5,344 bases of DNA from JBECKX01 sp964468475 (GCA_964468475.1 CAYXUL010000110.1:1-5344); one strand, 5' to 3'. Positions 1 to 5,344 are shown, numbered from the stretch's first letter. Made by a program: numbers and translations. The notes: generated by a model from the letters alone, not told the origin.

Positions 1-1034
1 AACCTGCGGAAACCGATACTCGCTGGCAGCGATTTGACTCACCGGCAAAAAACGCTGTAGCTGCCGGGATTTTCTGTGGCCTGGCCATGATTGTCCGGTA
101 TCAAACCGGTGCCGCCGTGATCGCAATCCCCGTTGCAATGATCTTCATCACCAGACGGTGGCGCAGCGCTCTCTGGTTCGGTGGTGCGCTTGCGCTTATG
201 CTCCTGCTGCAGGCGCTGCTGGACATCTACACGCACGGCTATTTCTGGGGCAGTTTCTTTAATATCATTCGCGCACACGGCCCCACCGCAGTTGTCGGAC
301 CGTGGTATCGCTACATTCTGCTGCTGCTGGGCATTCTCATTCCGCCGACATCATTGCTGTTACTTGGTTCTCTGTTTCACAAGGCGATAATCCGCAAGCA
401 TCTGATTCTCTGGCTGCCGCTGATGAGCTTTATCATCATCCATTCCGCAATCGCCGAGAAACAGGAGCGCTTTATGATCCCCATCCTGCCGGTTCTGCTG
501 CTTCTGGTTGTCGCGGGCACGGCGCATCTCTACCACCACACGCGCTGGTTGCGCGAGCGACACTGGCTTAGTCGCGGACTTCTGGGCTGGTTTATCGTTG
601 TCAACGTTGTCGCCCTGCCGATTTTCACTGCCGACTATGGCAAGCGCGGGTTAGTCGCATCGATGGAATACCTCTCCAAACAACCTGATGCCAATAGGGT
701 TCTGTTTCTTTCCCCGGAGCGGCATACGTTTTTCCCATTTAGCTACTGGTCAGCCGACCGCAGCGGCGCCATGCAAATAGAATCACGAGTGGCGCTCGAC
801 ACACTGGTCAGCGACACCACACAAGTACTGCCGAACTACGCCATGATCGTTACCGATGACAGCCTCGGCGTTTATCTTGATATGCTCGAGAAGGATGGCA
901 GAGAGTATACCCCCGTTTACCATGCCGGCCCTTCTTTAGTCGATCTAATCGCCAACAAACTGAATCCTAAGTATAACCGTCGCAACGAGTCGTGGGTGGT
1001 CAAGGGAATTGCGCGCGAGCGATTGATTGAGTGA
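1..1034 (+). CDS. Probable GT22 (Alg9/PIG-B-like) membrane mannosyltransferase, 5' end missing
   Basis: The reading frame is open from the left edge (first full codon at base 3) to TGA at 1032-1034, giving 343 visible residues; the ATG at 87 is internal and the real start lies upstream of the window. The visible part has several hydrophobic segments. An arginine-containing stretch near visible residue 32 (IVRYQTG) resembles the R-[FY]-Q motif at the start of a membrane helix in GT22 proteins. EKQERFMIPILP (visible 152-163) resembles the family's H-K-E-x-R-F...P..P signature. The last ~120 residues are soluble and probably face the periplasm. Known GT22 enzymes move a sugar, usually mannose, from a polyprenyl-phosphate carrier to a lipid-linked or surface glycan. 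The acidic catalytic motif expected near the N-terminus is outside the window, so activity cannot be judged. A GT39- or GT87-type polyprenol-dependent glycosyltransferase is the main alternative. No terminator is evident behind it; the next gene is a convergent tRNA 37 bases away. Confidence 0.65.
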   Translation, partial: PAETDTRWQRFDSPAKNAVAAGIFCGLAMIVRYQTGAAVIAIPVAMIFITRRWRSALWFGGALALMLLLQALLDIYTHGYFWGSFFNIIRAHGPTAVVGPWYRYILLLLGILIPPTSLLLLGSLFHKAIIRKHLILWLPLMSFIIIHSAIAEKQERFMIPILPVLLLLVVAGTAHLYHHTRWLRERHWLSRGLLGWFIVVNVVALPIFTADYGKRGLVASMEYLSKQPDANRVLFLSPERHTFFPFSYWSADRSGAMQIESRVALDTLVSDTTQVLPNYAMIVTDDSLGVYLDMLEKDGREYTPVYHAGPSLVDLIANKLNPKYNRRNESWVVKGIARERLIE

Positions 1035-1071
1035 GGCGCTTAGATCGCGCTCAGTCGGCGTTCAAGAAAAA

Positions 1072-1143
1072 TACCCCCACCAGGAATCGAACCTGGATTT
1101 CCGGCTCCGGAGGCCGACGCGTTATCCTTTACACCATGGGGGC
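1072..1143 (-). tRNA. tRNA-Arg, anticodon CCG
   Basis: The minus strand folds into a full cloverleaf of 72 nt. The acceptor stem is GCCCCCA paired with TGGGGGT (G1 with T72 as a wobble). The D stem is GTGT/ACGC with an 8-nt loop containing GG. The anticodon stem is TCGGC/GCCGG around the loop CTCCGGA, so the anticodon is CCG (plus-strand bases 1108-1110), reading the arginine codon CGG. The variable loop is 4 nt. The T stem is CCAGG/CCTGG around TTCGATT. The discriminator base is A. The 3' CCA is not encoded: the discriminator is followed directly by TTTTTCTT (to about 1064), so CCA must be added by a nucleotidyltransferase, and the T-run could help end transcription. It stands alone and opposes the other genes in the window. 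A matching promoter lies directly upstream. Confidence 0.96.
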
Positions 1144-1154
1144 ATCCGCGGCTC

Positions 1155-1183
1155 AATCTATGTATCCCGGTCTTTCCTGTCAA
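1155..1183 (-). promoter_or_regulatory. sigma70-type promoter of tRNA-Arg
   Basis: On the minus strand a perfect -35 box TTGACA (plus bases 1178-1183) is followed by a 17-bp spacer and a -10 box TAGATT (1155-1160, four of six consensus bases). The start site would fall near base 1148, about five bases before the mature tRNA. The stretch between -10 and start (GAGCCG) is GC-rich, as in stable-RNA promoters under growth-rate or stringent control; that regulation is inferred from analogy. Confidence 0.75.
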
Positions 1184-1273
1184 ACTAATACCGCACTCTG
1201 ATCGCGAGCCGATACCCTGGCCTGACAAAGAACCCACTTAGTCCGCCTACGGGCACGGCAAGGCCAAAAACTC

Positions 1274-1302
1274 TTGCTATATTGAATGCATCGGTCTATA
1301 TT
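1274..1302 (+). promoter_or_regulatory. Candidate promoter of the secreted FGE-like dockerin gene
   Basis: TTGCTA (1274-1279) and TATATT (1297-1302) are separated by exactly 17 bp and fit the sigma70 pattern (four of six and five of six bases). The predicted start site is about 1308-1310, leaving a leader of roughly 80 bases before the ATG at 1392. The -10 box lies inside a long interrupted palindrome, which suggests control by a DNA-binding regulator. Confidence 0.5.
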
Positions 1303-1317
1303 ATAGACGATATTCAA
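1282..1317. repeat. Interrupted palindrome overlapping the promoter (possible operator)
   Basis: The core is a perfect 7-bp inverted repeat, GTCTATA (1294-1300) and TATAGAC (1302-1308), around a single T. It extends outwards as ATC (1290-1292) paired with GAT (1309-1311), and TTGAAT (1282-1287) paired with ATTCAA (1312-1317), with a 1-base and a 2-base bulge on the left side. In total 16 base pairs can form. A further half-site-like copy, GATAGACC, occurs at 1349-1356. The predicted transcription start falls within the right half, so the element would be split in RNA and more likely acts as a DNA operator. No regulator gene is visible in the window. Confidence 0.55.
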
Positions 1318-1391
1318 CGAACTTATTTTTCAGACATTATGAAAGATCGATAGACCACAATTCTTGAGCATTTCTAAAGGAAGGTGAGGGC

Positions 1392-3542
1392 ATGTTTATC
1401 CGTCACGCTAACGCCGGGAGCGATTTGTTTCGGCTCTCAGGTATCTTTGTGTTAATCGCACTTTTGTCTATCCCATTCTCGATTACGATTCAGGCAACAC
1501 CGCAGCAGTGCGGTCAGTCCATGCAGCCGTCCTGTGTAAGCCTGATGAATGTGCCACTGGGCCTGTGCGTCAACGATGGTTACCGGCTTGATGATCCAAA
1601 TACGCCGCAGCCATTCGAACGTGCGGGAGCCGAGGATCATGGATTTGGTGTGAGCCAATGTGCACGCTTCGTAGGTATCAGCATGCAGCTCAACTACGTT
1701 GCCTTGCAGGCGCAACGCCCCGCGCCAGGCATTACGACCGCTGTGCTGAAAGTGTATTTTGGAGACAACCTCGCGTTCGGCGACCTTCGACCCGGTGTGC
1801 TGATCGACTCCGTATCCGTTCCCCTACCCACTTCGTTTTCATCTACTGACTTCCAGTTAGTGCCCCTCGACAGTACCTACGATACACAATTCGCAGGAGT
1901 AGTCTGGCTTGAGATGTACTTTCCACCTACTTCTAATGGCAAGTGCATGGGGACGAGAGGAAAATACAATCCCGGCCAGCTTGGAGAAAGCTTTGTAGTC
2001 ACTCACGAGGCGGTTGATTCGCTGGAAATTTGGAAGGATTACGAAATCGTCATCCCTGACACCTCAGGCGCTTACAACAATCACGTGCCGGTTCTGCGAC
2101 CGCTTCAAATTATCCCTTGCCAAACATGCATCGTTGACCTGCAATCAATCACGAGGATTACATCTGAGAATGGTGATTCCGCGGAGTTTCAATGCGCTCT
2201 CACGGCGCCACCGTTTGACACTGTTTATGTCAATCTCGCGAGCACGGATACCACGGAAGGAATCGTGCGAACGACACAATTGTTGTTTGATCCGCCGTTC
2301 GCCACTATTCCTCAGACTTTCTGGGTGATCGGTCAGGACGACACCCTTCACGACGGAGATATCACATATCACGTTCAGGGAACTGCATCATCGAACGATC
2401 TTTGCTACGACGGTGTCGTCGGCCAGGCGAGTGCCACTAACCTCGACAATGAGCCCAAAGCTCCTGAAACCGTGCACGTGGGTGATCCCGGTAACCCTGA
2501 TGACCTTTTCGGCTTCGGCGGTGTCCTCTACGAGTACGACATTGGCAGGTACGAAGTGACCAACGCTGAGTATGTCGACTTCCTGAACGCAGTCGGCGCT
2601 TCCGACAGCATCGGGCTCTACGACCCCAACATGGGGACTGACATTCGCGGCGGCATCACCCGGAGCGGGTCATTCGGCAGCTACACCTATGCCGCCCGGC
2701 CAAACATGGGCAATAAACCGGTTAATTATGTCTCTTTGTACGATTGTATGCGGTTCGTAAACTGGCTCGACAATGGACTCCCGTCGGGGTCCATCGACCC
2801 GACAACAACCGAGGATGGCTCCTACGACATGAGTGGTGTCGGCTCGATCATCGGCCGCAAACCCAGCGGAACTTGGTTCGTTCCGACTATCGATGAACTT
2901 TACAAAGCGGCATTCTATGATCCGGTTAGCGTCGGAGCTGATTCCGGGATCACGCCTGACTACTGGCAAATGCCGAATTCGAGCAACTTGAACCCACCAA
3001 TTCCTGCCTCTGCCGATTCCGTCGGCAACGTCTCCAACCCGGGATATGGGGTGATGAATTTCGATAATAGCGCTACCTGGAATGGAGTCACCGGCAACGT
3101 TACAACAGTGGGCTCGACCGGCCCTTCGACGGCGACTCATTACGGCGCCTATGATATGGGTGGAAACATCGCCGAATGGAATGACGTACAGTTCATCAGC
3201 TCCGGCATGATCTATGCCACCGGAGAGAATGGAGCCGGCTATGGGCCGGGCCTCGTACCGAATGTCGGGCAATACCCGCAATTCGCCCACCTGGTTGATG
3301 AGAATAATGTGAAAATCGGTTTCCGCGTAGTGAAAGCACCTCCGGCTTGCCAGTGCGGCGACGCCAACGGCGACGGTGTAATCTCCATCGGAGACGCGGT
3401 ATTCATAATCAACTACATCTTCGGCGGAGGGCTGACTCCGTGCAATGGCGACGCCGACGGTAGCGGTACGGTATCTATTGGAGACGCCGTGGTCATCGTA
3501 TCTTACATATTCGGCGGTGGCCCGCCACCGACGTGTCCGTGA
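1392..3542 (+). CDS. Secreted multidomain protein: Calx-beta-like repeat, FGE/SUMF1-like domain, C-terminal dockerin
   Basis: 716 residues. The ATG is preceded by AAGGTGA (1381-1387), a good ribosome site four bases away, and the N-terminus reads as a signal peptide with a hydrophobic core at residues 15-32, probably cut near residue 35. Residues ~40-245 are rich in cysteine (40, 48, 59, 90, 185, 243, 246) and beta-strand-like, but I do not recognise the family. Residues ~248-354 match the bacterial Calx-beta-like beta-sandwich pattern (STDTTEG, LLFDPPFATIPQTFWVIGQDD, DGDITYHV, closing DNE). Residues ~374-648 are a SUMF1/FGE-like domain: IGRYEVTNAEYVDFLNAV, NKPVNYVSLYDCMRFVNWL, FVPTIDELYKAA, YDMGGNIAEWN (587-597) and the closing IGFRVV. 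The two C-terminal cysteines needed for formylglycine formation are absent; the only cysteine in the domain is C452. A binding or structural role is therefore likelier than catalysis. Residues 655-716 form a two-repeat dockerin with Ca loops at 657-668 and 687-698. It is probably anchored to or assembled on the cell surface. It appears monocistronic. Confidence 0.85.
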   Translation: MFIRHANAGSDLFRLSGIFVLIALLSIPFSITIQATPQQCGQSMQPSCVSLMNVPLGLCVNDGYRLDDPNTPQPFERAGAEDHGFGVSQCARFVGISMQLNYVALQAQRPAPGITTAVLKVYFGDNLAFGDLRPGVLIDSVSVPLPTSFSSTDFQLVPLDSTYDTQFAGVVWLEMYFPPTSNGKCMGTRGKYNPGQLGESFVVTHEAVDSLEIWKDYEIVIPDTSGAYNNHVPVLRPLQIIPCQTCIVDLQSITRITSENGDSAEFQCALTAPPFDTVYVNLASTDTTEGIVRTTQLLFDPPFATIPQTFWVIGQDDTLHDGDITYHVQGTASSNDLCYDGVVGQASATNLDNEPKAPETVHVGDPGNPDDLFGFGGVLYEYDIGRYEVTNAEYVDFLNAVGASDSIGLYDPNMGTDIRGGITRSGSFGSYTYAARPNMGNKPVNYVSLYDCMRFVNWLDNGLPSGSIDPTTTEDGSYDMSGVGSIIGRKPSGTWFVPTIDELYKAAFYDPVSVGADSGITPDYWQMPNSSNLNPPIPASADSVGNVSNPGYGVMNFDNSATWNGVTGNVTTVGSTGPSTATHYGAYDMGGNIAEWNDVQFISSGMIYATGENGAGYGPGLVPNVGQYPQFAHLVDENNVKIGFRVVKAPPACQCGDANGDGVISIGDAVFIINYIFGGGLTPCNGDADGSGTVSIGDAVVIVSYIFGGGPPPTCP
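3357..3539 (+). repeat. Tandem dockerin repeats (90-base period) inside the coding region
   Basis: Two adjacent copies, 3357-3446 and 3447-3539, start with the same nine bases GGCGACGCC exactly 90 bases apart. Each encodes a 12-residue Ca-binding loop (DANGDGVISIGD and DADGSGTVSIGD) followed by a helix ending in Y-I-F-G-G-G. Cysteines lie at C655, C684 and C715, just before copy 1, just before copy 2 and near the end, so disulfides may clamp the module. All expected loop ligand positions (1, 3, 5, 12) hold D, N or S, so both sites look competent for calcium. Confidence 0.85.
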
Positions 3543-3570
3543 TTTGAATTAGGTTGCTTCAACTCTCAAG

Positions 3571-3601
3571 AGCGGGGTGTGCGAGATTCGCATGCCCCGC
3601 T
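3571..3601 (+). terminator. Hairpin terminator after the dockerin gene
   Basis: AGCGGGGTGTGCGA (3571-3584) pairs with TCGCATGCCCCGCT (3588-3601) over 14 bp, including two G-U wobbles, around the 3-base loop GAT. It begins 28 bases after the stop codon. The following bases (TCAGATGTT) make only a poor T tract, so it may be an inefficient intrinsic terminator or an mRNA 3'-end-stabilising hairpin. Confidence 0.65.
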
Positions 3602-3626
3602 TCAGATGTTAGCACTGACAGCCTTA

Positions 3627-3659
3627 AATATGTACTTTGTCGGCCTGTCTGTACATTTT
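3627..3659. repeat. Inverted repeat in the mddA upstream region
   Basis: The 9-base arms 3627-3635 (AATATGTAC) and 3651-3659 (GTACATTTT) pair at eight of nine positions, with a 15-base spacer. The arms are AT-rich with a GTAC core. Spacing and position would suit a protein-binding site upstream of the methyltransferase gene, but there is no convincing promoter here to anchor the idea, and a chance match is possible. Confidence 0.3.
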
Positions 3660-3718
3660 GTATTCATGGATGTTGCGGTTTTTCTGCTTTCTCCCGTATC
3701 ACTTGACCCTAGATAAAC

Positions 3719-3750
3719 GTGTCGATCTTCCTCCGGTGACCTCTCGACAC
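3719..3750 (+). repeat. Leader hairpin upstream of mddA
   Basis: GTGTCGA (3719-3725) and TCGACAC (3744-3750) are perfect 7-bp arms around an 18-base loop. The loop carries CCTCC and ACCTC, each complementary to part of the ribosome site GGAGGT (3766-3771) that lies 15 bases downstream. The element could thus be a simple leader stem-loop or could influence ribosome access; the second idea is inference. Confidence 0.4.
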
Positions 3751-3776
3751 TGAACCTATCTTCTTGGAGGTGGAGT

Positions 3777-4565
3777 ATGAGTAAAACGCTTATGTTCATC
3801 TACGGAATTGTGGTCTACGTGATCTTCCTGCTGGTTTTCCTCTATGCAATCGGATTTGTCGGCGATTTTCTCGTGCCAAAATCAATAGACGTCGGCGGGC
3901 AGAGTGCATCATTGGGACTGACGCTGCTGATTGACGCTATCCTGCTCGGTTTGTTTGCCTTACAACACAGCATCATGGCGCGTCCCGGCTTCAAGAGAGT
4001 ATGGACGAAGATCATTCCCAAACCGATTGAGCGCTCTACCTACGTGCTCTTTGCCAGTTTGATACTTGCACTGATCTTCTGGCAGTGGCGTCCGATCTCG
4101 ACTCCGGTCTGGCATGTACAGAATGCTGCAGTTGCAGGAGTGCTCTGGGCCCTGTTCGCGATCGGCTGGCTGATCGTTCTGGCGGCGACCTTCATGATTG
4201 ACCACGCCGACCTTTTTGGTCTGCGACAGGTCTATTTGCACCTGAGACAGCAAGAGAAGCGTCCACATTCCTTCACGACGAAGATGTTCTATCAGCGCTT
4301 GCGCCACCCGATCATGGCCGGATTTATTGTCGCGTTCTGGGCGACCCCATACATGACCTGGGGACATCTCTTCTTTGCCGTAATGACTACCGGCTATATT
4401 CTCGTCGGAATCGCTTTTGAAGAGCGCGACCTGATCGGTTACTTCGGCCAAACCTACGTCGACTATAAAAAGCAAGTTCCGGCCCTGGTGCCGTTGCCCA
4501 AACACAAATCACTGAATCCGCCGGAGAGCTCTTCCGCTCCTGAGGGCATTCCGGATCACGGATAG
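3777..4565 (+). CDS. mddA: Methanethiol S-methyltransferase-like integral membrane protein (MddA family)
   Basis: 262 residues; the ATG at 3777 sits six bases after a strong ribosome site, GGAGG (3766-3770). MddA transfers a methyl group from S-adenosylmethionine to methanethiol, giving dimethyl sulfide, at the inner membrane. The match rests on family motifs: QHSIMARPGFKRVW (63-76), IERSTYVL (84-91), FWQWRPI (101-107), DLFGLRQVYL (145-154), RHP (176-178) and FEERDLIGYFG (214-224), ending in Y-x-x-Y-K-K-x-V-P. The last two motifs are the SAM-binding end shared with isoprenylcysteine and phospholipid methyltransferases (ICMT/PEMT superfamily). About five membrane segments are visible (near 6-29, 45-66, 88-104, 118-140, 179-212). 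The last ~20 residues are a polar Pro/Ser-rich tail beyond the usual end. The usual Y in RHPxY is replaced by M180. It is flanked by its own leader and terminator, with no sulfur-metabolism neighbour in view. A related membrane methyltransferase with another thiol substrate, or a NnrU/nurim-like protein, is the alternative. Confidence 0.78.
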   Translation: MSKTLMFIYGIVVYVIFLLVFLYAIGFVGDFLVPKSIDVGGQSASLGLTLLIDAILLGLFALQHSIMARPGFKRVWTKIIPKPIERSTYVLFASLILALIFWQWRPISTPVWHVQNAAVAGVLWALFAIGWLIVLAATFMIDHADLFGLRQVYLHLRQQEKRPHSFTTKMFYQRLRHPIMAGFIVAFWATPYMTWGHLFFAVMTTGYILVGIAFEERDLIGYFGQTYVDYKKQVPALVPLPKHKSLNPPESSSAPEGIPDHG

Positions 4566-4611
4566 TAGATTCACAATTTCCAGAGCGAAACTGGCATCGT
4601 GCGATGCTGAG

Positions 4612-4649
4612 CTGGCGCAGGTATTTACTTCCTGCGCCAGTCTGTTTTT
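4612..4649 (+). terminator. Strong rho-independent terminator after mddA
   Basis: CTGGCGCAGG (4612-4621) and CCTGCGCCAG (4631-4640) form a perfect 10-bp GC-rich stem with a 9-base loop, followed by TCTGTTTTT (4641-4649). It begins 47 bases after the stop codon. A smaller palindrome, GCATCG/CGATGC (4594-4607), lies just upstream. Confidence 0.92.
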
Positions 4650-4822
4650 GCCGCTGCAATCGCATAAATCGAATCGCCCTACCTTTCTAACATAACGTTC
4701 GGATTGCTAAGTCCCGGCTGAGAGAGCATGATCCGGCCGAGGGGAAATGCGTTTGAGCGGCGATTTCGGCTATCCCGGCTGCCTGCAGCCTTCTCACCAA
4801 TTCGTGAATGTCGTAAAAGCAC
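4650..4822. other. Intergenic stretch without a recognisable gene
   Basis: Between the mddA terminator and the next promoter I see no credible coding region on either strand and no RNA family I can name. Two small structures are visible: a direct repeat TCCCGGCTG at 4712-4720 and 4773-4781, and a short palindrome GGCTGC/GCAGCC at 4777-4790 followed by TTCTC. Either could be chance or part of an upstream regulatory region. Confidence 0.5.
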
Positions 4823-4852
4823 TTGCCAACATCGGCCTATGTATGCTATAAT
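4823..4852 (+). promoter_or_regulatory. Extended -10 promoter of the second dockerin gene
   Basis: TTGCCA (4823-4828, five of six consensus bases) is followed after 18 bp by a perfect TATAAT (4847-4852), preceded by TG one base upstream (TGCTATAAT), which is an extended -10 element. Transcription should start near 4859-4860, leaving a leader of about 60 bases before the ATG at 4921. It is the best promoter in the window, so the gene is probably well expressed. Confidence 0.8.
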
Positions 4853-4920
4853 CAGAATACAACTAGCGCATCACGCCAGAAACTATACTATTAAAATCAC
4901 ACCAAACGGGAGGGACAGGG

Positions 4921-5344
4921 ATGATTAAGAGTCATACTCTGAAGTTCGCCTTTATGCTGATTTGCCTGCTGCTGTGTTTGAGCGCAAACTCGTATGCGGT
5001 TCAGGGAGATTGCGACGGCAGCGGCTCAGTAGATGCCGCTGATTTAACCTATCTTATCGCCTATTTGTATACCGGTGGCCCGCCTCCGGTAGTCTACGAC
5101 GACTGCGACTGTGACGGATTCGAAGGAGTAAATTTCGGGGACCTGGAACAGATCACCGATTTTCTCTTCAGTGGAGGCCCTCTATTCGCCCCTCCCGGGC
5201 CGGATCTCTTGACGGTTTCGCGCAGCGGGGTCATGATCGTAGGAGAACCCGATGGAGTCGGAGCAGTGAACGTCAGAGTCTACATGAGCAATCCGGTTGC
5301 CTTGAACGGTGGGATGACGTTGCCGTTTTCATTTGCGCCGGCCG
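4921..5344 (+). CDS. Secreted protein with N-terminal dockerin-like module, 3' end missing
   Basis: The frame opens at ATG 4921 and stays open to the right edge (141 full codons visible). The start is supported by GGAGG (4909-4913) seven bases upstream and a strong promoter at 4823-4852. Residues 1-26 are a classic signal peptide: basic start, hydrophobic core at 9-22, cleavage site SYA|VQ. The mature protein begins at once with a dockerin-like pair. The first Ca loop, DCDGSGSVDAAD (30-41), has good ligands. The second, DCDGFEGVNFGD (63-74), has F at ligand position 5 and E where G is usual at position 6, so calcium binding there is doubtful. Each loop is followed by a helix and a G-G-P turn. 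From residue ~95 the chain becomes beta-strand-like (VNVRVYMSNPVALNGGMTLPF), reminiscent of the first strands of a cohesin- or Ig-like domain, but too little is visible to assign it. It likely acts outside the cytoplasmic membrane. The function is unknown. Confidence 0.8.
   Translation, partial: MIKSHTLKFAFMLICLLLCLSANSYAVQGDCDGSGSVDAADLTYLIAYLYTGGPPPVVYDDCDCDGFEGVNFGDLEQITDFLFSGGPLFAPPGPDLLTVSRSGVMIVGEPDGVGAVNVRVYMSNPVALNGGMTLPFSFAPA

Noticed and set aside
1035..1143. tRNA-associated integration site
   Set aside because: There is no integrase, and no second copy of the tRNA 3' end elsewhere in the window to mark the far end of an element.
2670..3290. 206-codon open frame on the minus strand inside the secreted FGE-like gene
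   Set aside because: It lies wholly antisense to a well-supported gene with clear domains, its translation shows no recognisable motif, and it has no promoter or ribosome site; it is a shadow of codon bias.
2514..3335. Possible variable protein of a diversity-generating retroelement, since many such targets have an FGE/C-type-lectin fold
   Set aside because: No template repeat, reverse transcriptase or near-copy of the C-terminal segment is visible in the window, so the fold alone does not support it.
3960..4505. 181-codon open frame antisense to mddA
   Set aside because: It opposes a gene with family-level motif matches and contains no recognisable domain.
4650..4822. Riboswitch, suggested by CTGAGAGAGCATGAT (TPP-like words)
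   Set aside because: The remaining conserved TPP helices and words are missing, the stretch lies upstream of the identified promoter, and no matching metabolic gene follows.
4728..4928. 66-codon plus-strand open frame before the last gene
   Set aside because: It runs through the strong promoter and ribosome site of the gene at 4921, overlaps its start, lacks a ribosome site and gives an Arg-rich sequence without protein-like features.
4963..4977. Lipobox in the last gene's signal peptide (cysteines at residues 15 and 19)
   Set aside because: The residues before both cysteines are Leu or Ile where a lipobox needs small residues, and a proper SYA|VQ cleavage site follows.

Overview
The window looks like an ordinary chromosomal stretch of a mid-GC Gram-negative-type bacterium. 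Two of its proteins combine a signal peptide with Ca-binding dockerin-type repeats of the style G-D-x-N-G-D-G-x-I-S-I-G-D followed by a helix and a G-G-G/P-P tail. From general knowledge, that style is common in uncultured phyla of the FCB group such as Zixibacteria and relatives. This placement is an inference from motif style only; no marker gene is present.

Layout, left to right. (1) Positions 1-1034, plus strand: the 3' part of a polytopic membrane protein resembling GT22 (Alg9/PIG-B-type) mannosyltransferases; its start lies outside the window. (2) Positions 1072-1143, minus strand: a complete tRNA-Arg(CCG) with a good sigma70-type promoter at 1155-1183. (3) A divergent promoter region at 1274-1317, where a long AT-rich interrupted palindrome overlaps the -10 box, precedes (4) a 716-residue secreted multidomain protein at 1392-3542. 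That protein has an unrecognised N-terminal region, a Calx-beta-like beta-sandwich repeat, a SUMF1/formylglycine-generating-enzyme-like fold without the catalytic cysteines, and a two-repeat dockerin. It is followed by a hairpin at 3571-3601. (5) Positions 3777-4565: an integral membrane methyltransferase closely resembling MddA, which makes dimethyl sulfide from methanethiol. It has a leader hairpin upstream and a strong intrinsic terminator at 4612-4649 downstream. (6) A 173-base stretch with no recognisable gene, then a strong extended -10 promoter at 4823-4852 driving (7) the start of another secreted protein at 4921 that runs off the right edge and carries its dockerin-like module directly after the signal peptide.

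The genes appear to be separate transcription units rather than one operon. Each complete plus-strand gene has its own leader and a hairpin behind it, and nothing suggests a shared pathway. The surface theme (glycosyl transfer to a lipid carrier, two dockerin-bearing exported proteins) is the only loose link. I see no CRISPR array, transposase, integrase, toxin-antitoxin pair or defence genes, and no clear evidence of a new multi-gene system. The most unusual points are the catalytically dead-looking FGE-fold protein fused to a dockerin, the N-terminal dockerin of the last gene followed by what could be the first strands of a cohesin-like domain, and the palindrome lying on the promoter of the first dockerin gene.
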